Source: Rubrobacter sp. (GTDB lineage: Bacteria; Actinomycetota; Rubrobacteria; Rubrobacterales; Rubrobacteraceae). Taken from it: a stretch of DNA of 6,026 nt. Positions 1-4,177 of this stretch are shown here, one piece after another; the stretch's first letter is position 1; every line of letters begins with the position of its first letter. Location of the stretch: NCBI GenBank assembly GCA_016781775.1, contig JADDPR010000450.1, positions 9,369 through 15,394 on the forward strand. The letters run 5' to 3'. The notes below the pieces were generated by a model, which worked only from the letters and a program-made list of their open reading frames with translations, had not been told where the DNA came from and made no database searches. The position numbers were made by a program, and so were the translations under genes.

Positions 1-222
1 CTTTTCTCGCCGTACCTGGAGCACGGCTACGTCAAGGATTTTCGGGCCCGTTTCTCGGGGATGGTCTACGTCGGCGACGTGCTGGAGGTCGGGGGGCGCG
101 TAACGGGGGTCGAGGAGACGGGGGAGGGCCGCCTCTACGCCTTCGACGTCTTCTCCCGCAAGGACGAGGGCGTCGTCGCCTCGGGTACCGTCGGCTTTTT
201 GGTCTACGGAGACCGGGCTTGA
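1..222 (+). CDS. MaoC/hotdog-type acyl dehydratase, C-terminal part only
   Basis: The gene enters from the left edge; its last 73 codons are visible and end in TGA at 220-222. The residues GMVYVGDVLEVGGRVT, then a short acidic turn and FDVFSRKDEGVVASGTVGF, follow the pattern of the last strands of MaoC-like or FAS1-type dehydratases. In those proteins a 'G..VYxGDxLxxxGxV' strand is followed by 'xxVxNQxGxxVxxGxAxVxL'. Such enzymes hydrate or dehydrate enoyl/hydroxyacyl thioesters in the cytoplasm. The catalytic Asp/His region lies upstream of the window, so activity cannot be judged. The stop overlaps the TTG start of the next gene, implying co-transcription and translational coupling. An acyl-CoA hydratase and a thioesterase downstream fit an acyl-thioester role. 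Another hotdog protein, such as a thioesterase, remains possible. Confidence 0.68.
   Translation, partial: LFSPYLEHGYVKDFRARFSGMVYVGDVLEVGGRVTGVEETGEGRLYAFDVFSRKDEGVVASGTVGFLVYGDRA
208..212 (+). promoter_or_regulatory. Ribosome binding site for the ymdB-like gene
   Basis: GGAGA lies inside the last codons of the upstream dehydratase gene, 6 nt before the TTG at 219. It supports initiation at that TTG, which overlaps the TGA stop at 220-222. No ATG or GTG in this frame could precede the conserved phosphodiesterase N-terminus as closely. Confidence 0.5.
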
Positions 223-1010
223 GCTTCCGTCTGCTCTTCGTGGGCGACGTGGTCGGGGAGGCCGGGGTCGAGGCGGTGGCCGGGATCGTGCCCGGCCTGC
301 GCGAGGGGCTCGGGCTCGACGTGGTGGTCGTGAACGGGGAGAACTCCGCCCCCGGCGGGCGCGGCATCACCGAGGAGGGGAGCGACGCCCTCCTCTCGGT
401 AGCGGACTTCCTGACGCTCGGGAACCACGCCTTCGACGCGGGCGGGAAGTTTATGGAGCGGGAGCCGAGGGTGGCACGGCCGGCGAACCTGAAGTCCGGC
501 TTGCCGGGACGCGGCTGGGGTATGTTCGAGGCCGGCGGGGCGAGGGTAGGGGTGGCCAACGTGCTCGGGCGGGTCTTTCTCGACGAGAGGATGGCGTCCC
601 CCTTCGAGGCCGCGGACCGGGCGGTCGGGGAGATGGAGGAAGCGGGGGCCGACCTGATCCTGGTGGACGTCCACGCCGAGGCGACGAGCGAGAAGCAGGC
701 GATGGGCTATCACCTCGACGGCAGGGCTCAGGTCGTCGTCGGGACCCATACCCACGTCCCCACCGCCGACGACACGGTGCTGCCGGGCGGAACGGCCTAC
801 GCGACCGACGTGGGCATGACGGGTCGGGAGGGGAGCGTCATCGGTTTCGACCGGGAGGACTTCATGGCGCTCTTTCTCGGGCGTCCGCGGAAGATCGGGA
901 TCGCGACGGAGGGGCCCGTAATCTTCAGGGCCGTCGTAGTAGACCTCGACGTCGAAATCCGCCGGGCGACCGGGATCGAGCGCCTGACCCGGACGTGGCC
1001 GGCCTCGTAG
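219..1010 (+). CDS. ymdB: YmdB-family metallophosphoesterase (TIGR00282 type)
   Basis: A 263-aa cytoplasmic phosphodiesterase of the YmdB family, whose characterised members hydrolyse 2',3'-cyclic nucleotides at a dinuclear metal centre. The family is usually about 260-270 aa, so this copy is full length. Visible metal-site motifs in order are GD (9-10), NGEN (39-42), GNH (68-70, here GNHAFD rather than the more common GNHTWD), VDVHAEATSEK (149-159), GTHTHVPTAD (175-184) and DVGMTG (197-202). All expected Asp, Glu, Asn and His ligands are present. I chose the TTG at 219 because the conserved first strand (FRLLFVGD) begins immediately after it and a GGAGA precedes it. The start overlaps the dehydratase stop, and the enoyl-CoA hydratase follows after 59 nt. 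In Bacillus, ymdB follows rny and affects biofilm formation and motility; no such neighbour is visible here, so the physiological role is open. Confidence 0.92.
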   Translation: MSFRLLFVGDVVGEAGVEAVAGIVPGLREGLGLDVVVVNGENSAPGGRGITEEGSDALLSVADFLTLGNHAFDAGGKFMEREPRVARPANLKSGLPGRGWGMFEAGGARVGVANVLGRVFLDERMASPFEAADRAVGEMEEAGADLILVDVHAEATSEKQAMGYHLDGRAQVVVGTHTHVPTADDTVLPGGTAYATDVGMTGREGSVIGFDREDFMALFLGRPRKIGIATEGPVIFRAVVVDLDVEIRRATGIERLTRTWPAS

Positions 1011-1057
1011 CACCGGCGCCGGACACGGCAAAAAACGAAACGCAACACCTTGAAGAA

Positions 1058-1064
1058 AGGGAGG
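1058..1064 (+). promoter_or_regulatory. Ribosome binding site deciding the enoyl-CoA hydratase start
   Basis: AGGGAGG lies 5 nt before the TTG at 1070. The reading frame stays open upstream to a GTG at 995, but that would add 25 unconserved residues and overlap the ymdB-like gene. The strong Shine-Dalgarno sequence and the usual crotonase N-terminus both favour 1070. Confidence 0.7.
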
Positions 1065-1069
1065 GCGCT

Positions 1070-1849
1070 TTGGCGGAGTACGAGACCATCCTGACGGCCG
1101 TGGAGGGCGGCATCGGTACGATCACCCTCAACCGCCCCGACGTCCGAAACGCCCTGAACACCCAGGTCCTGGGGGACATACGCGCCGCCCTGACCGAGTT
1201 CCGCTACAACCGCGGGGTGGGCGTCGTGGTTTTTACCGGGGCGGGGGAGAGGTCGTTCGCGGCCGGCGCGGACATCGGGGAGCTTCGGGAGAAGACGGCG
1301 ATCGACGCACTGTCGTCCATGTTTCAGGCCGTCTACGACGAGATCGAGGGCTACGAGAAGCCGACGATAGCGGCGGTCAACGGCTACGCTCTGGGGGGCG
1401 GCTGCGAGCTCGCGATGGCCTGCGACATCCGCGTAGCGTCGGAGAACGCCCGCTTCGGGCTGCCGGAGCTTGCGCTCTCGATCATCCCCGCCGCCGGCGG
1501 CACCCAGCGCCTCGCCCGCCTCGTCGGCAAGGGGAAGGCGATAGAGATGATCCTGACCGGCCGCGCGGTCGACGCCGCCGAGGCCCGCCGCATCGGCCTC
1601 GTCACCCAGGTGACCTCCCCGCGCGGCCTCATGGACGCCGCCCGCGAGACGGCCGCCGAGATCCTCAAGAAAGGCCCCCTCGCCGTCCGCCTCGCCAAGC
1701 TCGCCGTCCTGACCGGCTTCGAGACGGACCAGAAGACCGGGCTCGTGGTGGAACGCCTCGCCCAAGCCGTTCTCTTCGACACCCACGACAAGCAGGAGGG
1801 CACCTCGGCCTTTCTGGAGAAGCGCGAGCCGAGGTTCGAGGGCCGGTAG
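1070..1849 (+). CDS. Enoyl-CoA hydratase (crotonase family)
   Basis: A 259-aa cytoplasmic crotonase-fold enzyme, close to the usual 255-265 aa. The predicted reaction is syn-hydration of trans-2-enoyl-CoA to 3-hydroxyacyl-CoA in beta-oxidation or amino-acid/aromatic catabolism. Landmarks with numbering from the TTG are GTITLNRPDVRNALN near 16-30, the oxyanion-hole and CoA-binding segment FAAGADIGEL (63-72), and the core AVNGYALGGGCELAMACDI (102-120) with catalytic Glu113. GLPELAL (130-136) carries the second catalytic Glu133. IPAAGGTQRL and the C-terminal FLEKREPRFEGR are also typical. Both glutamates of rat mitochondrial crotonase (E144/E164) are matched, favouring a true hydratase over an isomerase or dehalogenase. 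Substrate chain length cannot be read from sequence. The gene lies 59 nt after the ymdB-like gene and 48 nt before the thioesterase, in the same direction. A longer GTG start at 995 is possible but less likely. Confidence 0.93.
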   Translation: MAEYETILTAVEGGIGTITLNRPDVRNALNTQVLGDIRAALTEFRYNRGVGVVVFTGAGERSFAAGADIGELREKTAIDALSSMFQAVYDEIEGYEKPTIAAVNGYALGGGCELAMACDIRVASENARFGLPELALSIIPAAGGTQRLARLVGKGKAIEMILTGRAVDAAEARRIGLVTQVTSPRGLMDAARETAAEILKKGPLAVRLAKLAVLTGFETDQKTGLVVERLAQAVLFDTHDKQEGTSAFLEKREPRFEGR

Positions 1850-1885
1850 GGGAAGGGGCCGGTTCCGAAAGTTGCGGTCTACGAC

Positions 1886-1892
1886 GAGGAGG
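1886..1892 (+). promoter_or_regulatory. Ribosome binding site of the thioesterase gene
   Basis: GAGGAGG sits 5 nt before the ATG at 1898, a near-ideal Shine-Dalgarno. The nearby ATG at 1893 is out of frame, so this site fixes the start at 1898. Confidence 0.75.
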
Positions 1893-1897
1893 ATGGC

Positions 1898-2350
1898 ATG
1901 AGCGAGGGTGGCGTGGCGGGGGCGTTGAGCCCGGAGCAGTTGGAGGAGTTGACCTCGTACTTTAACGAGGCGGTCACCTTCGGCAAGCACATAAAGTCCA
2001 GGGTCGAGAGCGTGGAGCCGGGACGGGCCAGCCTTTACATAGACGTCGAAAATTTTCACCAGAACGGGAACGGGACGCTGCACGGCGGGGTCTACGCCTC
2101 GCTTATCGACAACGCGATGGGGATGGCGGTGCTCGCGCTCGTGGGGACCCGGACGGCTACCGTGGAGATGAACGTGCATTTTCTGGGGGCGGTCGGCGGC
2201 GGGCGTATAACCTGCCACGCCGAGGTCGTCCACCGCACGCGCCGGATGGCGACCGCCGAGGCAAAGGTCTACGACGAGGAAGGCAACCTCATGGCGATGG
2301 GCACCGGGGCGTTCCGCGTCTTCGAAAAGAAGGGCAACGCGATAGTCTAG
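1898..2350 (+). CDS. PaaI-family hotdog thioesterase
   Basis: A 150-aa cytoplasmic single-domain hotdog protein of the PaaI/YbgC-like acyl-CoA thioesterase group, the usual size. An N-terminal helix (about 10-27) leads into strands. The diagnostic central helix NGTLHGGVYASLIDNAMGMA (about 57-76) carries the HGG turn and the Asp (DNA) at the helix that activates water in PaaI enzymes. VEMNVHFLGAVGGGRITCHAEVVHRTRRMATAEAKVYDEEGNLMAMGTGAF supplies the last strands. The expected reaction is hydrolysis of an acyl-CoA thioester; the acyl group cannot be predicted. It follows the enoyl-CoA hydratase by 48 nt on the same strand and is the last gene of the apparent operon. No terminator hairpin follows: the stop lies 7 nt from the end of the convergent gene remnant. 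Confidence 0.9.
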   Translation: MSEGGVAGALSPEQLEELTSYFNEAVTFGKHIKSRVESVEPGRASLYIDVENFHQNGNGTLHGGVYASLIDNAMGMAVLALVGTRTATVEMNVHFLGAVGGGRITCHAEVVHRTRRMATAEAKVYDEEGNLMAMGTGAFRVFEKKGNAIV

Positions 2351-2357
2351 GTCGGTT

Positions 2358-2561
2358 TCACTCGTCGGGCATGGCCGCCTCTTTGCGCCGTCTTTCGTAA
2401 GCGGCGAGCGCCTGCGCCATCGGCTGCTTGCCCGGCAAGCCCGCGTCGATGGACTCGGCCAACAGCTCGGCGTCGCGGAAGGCGTCCGTGATCCCCTGCG
2501 CCATCAAGGGGTCTTTGTGGGAGCCGGCGTCTCCCACCAGCGTCCGGCCGGGACTGTGGGG
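2358..2561 (-). pseudogene. C-terminal fragment of an FAD-dependent monooxygenase
   Basis: About 65 residues on the - strand, ending in TGA at 2358-2360, read GRTLVGDAGSHKDPLMAQGI followed by TDAFRDAELLAESIDAGLPG and a basic AYERRRKEAAMPDE tail. This is the flavin-binding GD motif and following helix of class A FAD-dependent monooxygenases (aromatic hydroxylase or geranylgeranyl-reductase-like). There, 'GDAGYHKDPITAQGISDAFRDAE' binds the FAD pyrophosphate and ribityl. The Rossmann GxGxxG segment and substrate domain, roughly 300 residues, are absent. The family normally continues some tens of residues beyond this point, so the 3' end also looks clipped. The fragment is in frame with the second part of the methyltransferase remnant upstream, with the junction near 2546-2564. 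The stop lies 7 nt from the thioesterase stop. It cannot function as an oxidoreductase. A GTG at 2598-2600 could be miscalled as its start. Confidence 0.72.
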
Positions 2562-2827
2562 CTTGCGGGCGTATTCGATCAGCTCCGGGACGTAATCCAC
2601 ACCGATCGCGTCGCAGAAGCGGCGGGCGGCGGAGATGGCGGTGTTGCCGCTGCCGCTTCCGCGACGTCGAGGACCTTATCACCGGCGCGCACGTCGACGG
2701 CCTCGCAGAGCAGCTCTCCCATGATGACCAGGGTGTTGCCGATCCTCGCGTAGTCGCCTGCCGTCCACGTCTTCTGCTGGCGATCCTTGATGGCGCCTAG
2801 GTCAGGCGCCTGGGGTCGATGGGGCAC
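2562..2827 (-). pseudogene. Frameshifted N-terminal remnant of a class I SAM-dependent methyltransferase
   Basis: From a GTG at 2825-2827 the - strand encodes APDLGAIKDRQQKTWTAGDY, then ARIGNTLVIMGELLCEAVDV and RAGDKVLDVA (residues 1-56). This is the N-terminus of UbiE/MenG-like methyltransferases, reaching motif I. There the frame breaks: the first frame continues as low-complexity sequence to a stop at 2579-2581. Another frame resumes the family sequence as GSGSGNTAISAARRF, then CDAIGVDYVPELIEYARK (motif I and motif II). The shift lies in the GC-rich repeat at about 2646-2662. After ARK the methyltransferase match ends and monooxygenase sequence begins, so roughly two thirds of the catalytic domain is missing. 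The start is well supported by AAAGGAG 6 nt upstream, so the promoter-proximal end is probably the original one. A sequencing error could explain the frameshift but not the lost 3' part. Confidence 0.75.
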
Positions 2828-2833
2828 GTCGTT

Positions 2834-2840
2834 CTCCTTT
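2834..2840 (-). promoter_or_regulatory. Intact ribosome binding site before the methyltransferase remnant
   Basis: On the - strand AAAGGAG precedes the GTG at 2827 by 6 nt. Preservation of this site suggests that inactivation of the gene is recent or that the short product is still translated. Confidence 0.55.
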
Positions 2841-2851
2841 CCCTACATACT

Positions 2852-2875
2852 GCCCGGAGGCCTTGAAGGCCGGGC
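2852..2875. other. Hairpin in the leader of the methyltransferase remnant
   Basis: On the - strand GCCCGG pairs with CCGGGC, enclosing a CCT/AGG inner stem, a TCA loop and a three-base bulge. An alternative fold pairs GGCCT with AGGCC. It lies about 11 nt upstream of the ribosome binding site, so it would be in the 5' leader of a leftward transcript. No T-run follows on either strand, so it is a poor intrinsic terminator; a role in translation or mRNA stability is only a guess. Confidence 0.35.
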
Positions 2876-3276
2876 TATTAGCTGGGGGCGGTGATGGTGC
2901 CCGATCCTCCCGGCTTCTTTCTCTCCTGACCACTTTCCCCGTGGGCTTCGCCTACGCCTCGACTCTATCGGCGATCCGAGGAGCACGAAAACTCCGTTAC
3001 AAAGATCGAGCAGAAGGGGTGGGCCTTCGGAAACGCGCATTCCCGCCGGTCTCCGAGAAGCCGCGGGCCTGCACGCAGCAGCACGTTCGCCTAACCGCGA
3101 GACCACCTCCACCTCTACCTCCGGCTCCCGGCCCAACTGGCGGAGAAGTGGACGCTCGGTGCGTTGTCAGTTCGTACAGCTGCAGGGGAAGGTGCGTGCC
3201 ACCCATTAGTGTGCGAAAGAGGCACGGTGCCATCCTTTCGAAACACGCTGATACGAGCAGTTCACGAAACAATGAA
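2876..3276. other. Intergenic stretch without a convincing gene
   Basis: About 400 nt with open frames on both strands, none of which shows a recognisable domain, a good ribosome binding site or actinobacterial codon bias. G+C is visibly lower than in the flanking genes: 3241-3300 is 50% by direct count. I see no transposase motif, no tRNA and no terminal inverted repeats. A short dyad GGCACGGTGCC lies at 3221-3231. The stretch may be decayed DNA from the rearrangement that produced the neighbouring gene remnants, or it may carry an unrecognised small RNA. Confidence 0.45.
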
Positions 3277-3310
3277 GGCCACGTGCTACTCCATGCGGTA
3301 GCGCGTGGCC
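3277..3310. terminator. Long hairpin beyond the membrane-protein gene, possible terminator
   Basis: Arms GGCCACGTGCTAC and GTAGCGCGTGGCC (13 nt each) pair across an 8-nt loop with one imperfect position, which is G-U in a + transcript and C-A in a - transcript. It lies 46 nt past the stop of the - strand membrane-protein gene. Read on the - strand it is followed by TTCATTGTTTCG, a weak T-rich tail, so it may terminate that transcript. The U-tract is poor and the better pairing is on the + strand, so an RNA-element or protein-binding role is also possible. Confidence 0.42.
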
Positions 3311-3356
3311 GGTTGCTCTGCCTGCCGTTTCGTTCGCGTGTGGCTGACCCTCTGCG

Positions 3357-4004
3357 TCAGAAAGCGTTCTTGAACCTCTCTTGAGGCTGGCCGTCAGCGC
3401 ACGGTTGAGGACGTGCGGCTTCGGGGCTGGTCGCCTTTACGCTTGCCTTGCCCGCACGCAAGGTCAGGACTACGCTGGCGCAGATCACCCAGAGCAGGAA
3501 CAGCAGGAACGCCGGTCCGAACTCCGCGTCGAGGAACATCCCGTTGACCCAGCATGCGGGCGCGGTGAGCGCCGCCAGTAACCCGAGCCAGGGGGGCAGG
3601 ACGCGCGTCTTCAAGACCACTATGGCGACGGCGGCCATCATGACACCGATCGGGAGCATGGTGACGATGAAGGCAACGCTGTTCATCTTGTGCAAGGCGT
3701 CGTGGAGTTGGGGGTCGAGTCCTTGCTGCTGGGCGGCGAACGAGGGGGCGATGCTCCCCAGCTTGATCGTCAGGTCGACGAGGCCCGCGCCGAAGGCTGT
3801 CGCCGAGAGCCAGCCGCCTTCTCCCTCCGCCCGGCGCAGGACGCTGTAGAGGTAGCCGAGGAAGGGGATGAAGAAGAGCATCGCGATCATCTCAAGGACG
3901 ACGACGATCTGGGCGTCGCTGCCGGTCGAACTCGGACCGAAGAGCAATACCACGAACAGCACCCCGCTGATGGCCCCCAGCCGAGGCCAGATTCTCCCTT
4001 GCAT
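3357..4004 (-). CDS. Six-helix integral membrane protein of unknown function
   Basis: A 215-aa hydrophobic protein that I cannot assign to a characterised family. Likely membrane helices lie at about 9-25, 33-53, 67-86, 109-131, 138-157 and 162-182. A short N-terminus (MQGRIWPRLG) precedes them and a hydrophilic tail of about 30 residues follows. A cytoplasmic Arg pair (57-58) follows helix 2, and the loop around 88-106 is polar. There are no catalytic or nucleotide-binding motifs, and no cleavable signal peptide is evident. The ATG at 4002-4004 is supported by AAAGGAG 7 nt upstream. The gene is divergent from the histidine kinase/response regulator pair and shares its intergenic region. It may therefore be a regulatory target of the pair or an accessory membrane sensor; this is inference from position only. 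A hairpin at 3277-3310 could end its transcript. Confidence 0.78.
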   Translation of the reverse strand: MQGRIWPRLGAISGVLFVVLLFGPSSTGSDAQIVVVLEMIAMLFFIPFLGYLYSVLRRAEGEGGWLSATAFGAGLVDLTIKLGSIAPSFAAQQQGLDPQLHDALHKMNSVAFIVTMLPIGVMMAAVAIVVLKTRVLPPWLGLLAALTAPACWVNGMFLDAEFGPAFLLFLLWVICASVVLTLRAGKASVKATSPEAARPQPCADGQPQERFKNAF

Positions 4005-4011
4005 TCTCGAT

Positions 4012-4018
4012 CTCCTTT
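4012..4018 (-). promoter_or_regulatory. Ribosome binding site of the membrane-protein gene
   Basis: AAAGGAG on the - strand, 7 nt before the ATG at 4004, fixes the start of the six-helix protein. Confidence 0.6.
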
Positions 4019-4124
4019 CGGGTCGCCAACAACGATGCCCACAAGGTACGGGAGGAGGCCGGTTAGGGCGTCATGCTGAGTAACGATTTCCGGGTAATCC
4101 TTGAGGGTGATTCTCGACGGCCAA

Positions 4125-4144
4125 CATCATCATCCGTGATGATG
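4125..4144. promoter_or_regulatory. Perfect inverted repeat, candidate response-regulator operator
   Basis: CATCATCA, spacer TCCG, then TGATGATG: eight-base arms with no mismatch. It lies in the divergent region between the membrane-protein gene and the kinase, ending 33 nt before the kinase ATG at 4178. NarL/LuxR-type regulators commonly bind inverted repeats of 7-9 bp half-sites and often autoregulate, so this is a natural candidate site for the regulator encoded downstream. A weak promoter-like pair (TTGAGG at 4101 and CATCAT at 4125, 18-nt spacing) would make it overlap a -10 element. No binding data exist here; an RNA hairpin is an alternative. Confidence 0.4.
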
Positions 4145-4177
4145 CAGGCGCAGAGAAGAAGAGTTACGTTACCGGGC

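Noticed and set aside
204..1031. A 275-codon antisense open frame opposite the ymdB-like gene
   Set aside because: The composition is typical of a GC-rich shadow frame (many Pro, Arg, His), and the sense strand carries all YmdB motifs.
995..1069. GTG-started N-terminal extension of the enoyl-CoA hydratase
   Set aside because: It would add 25 polar residues not expected in crotonases and overlap the ymdB-like gene, while a TTG at 1070 has an excellent ribosome binding site at the right distance.
1876..1890. A 15-nt exact repeat (GGTCTACGACGAGGA) shared with 2266-2280
   Set aside because: It encodes VYDEE within the thioesterase and provides part of the ribosome binding site upstream. Flanks diverge at once, so it is most likely chance from favoured codons.
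797..2233. A 478-codon antisense open frame opposite the ymdB-like, hydratase and thioesterase genes
   Set aside because: It is antisense to three well-supported genes, has Arg/Leu/Gly/His-rich low-complexity composition and no family motif; it reflects few stop codons in GC-rich antisense frames.
2997..3272. A 91-codon - strand open frame in the low-GC stretch
   Set aside because: It contains a Gly-rich run and many Cys and Arg residues but no family pattern, and its start lacks a good ribosome binding site.
3344..3360. Small inverted repeat CTGAC/GTCAG at the end of the membrane-protein gene
   Set aside because: There are only five base pairs with a 7-nt loop and no T-run; it is too weak to call a terminator.
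3366..3380. T-loop-like sequence (AGGTTCAAGAAC on the - strand) suggesting a tRNA
   Set aside because: It is in the coding end of the membrane-protein gene (ERFKNA), and no acceptor stem, D-arm or anticodon arm can be built around it.
2863..3384. A 173-codon + strand open frame in the low-GC stretch
   Set aside because: There is no recognisable domain and no ribosome binding site, the composition is irregular with a Pro-rich run, and its end overlaps the membrane-protein gene.
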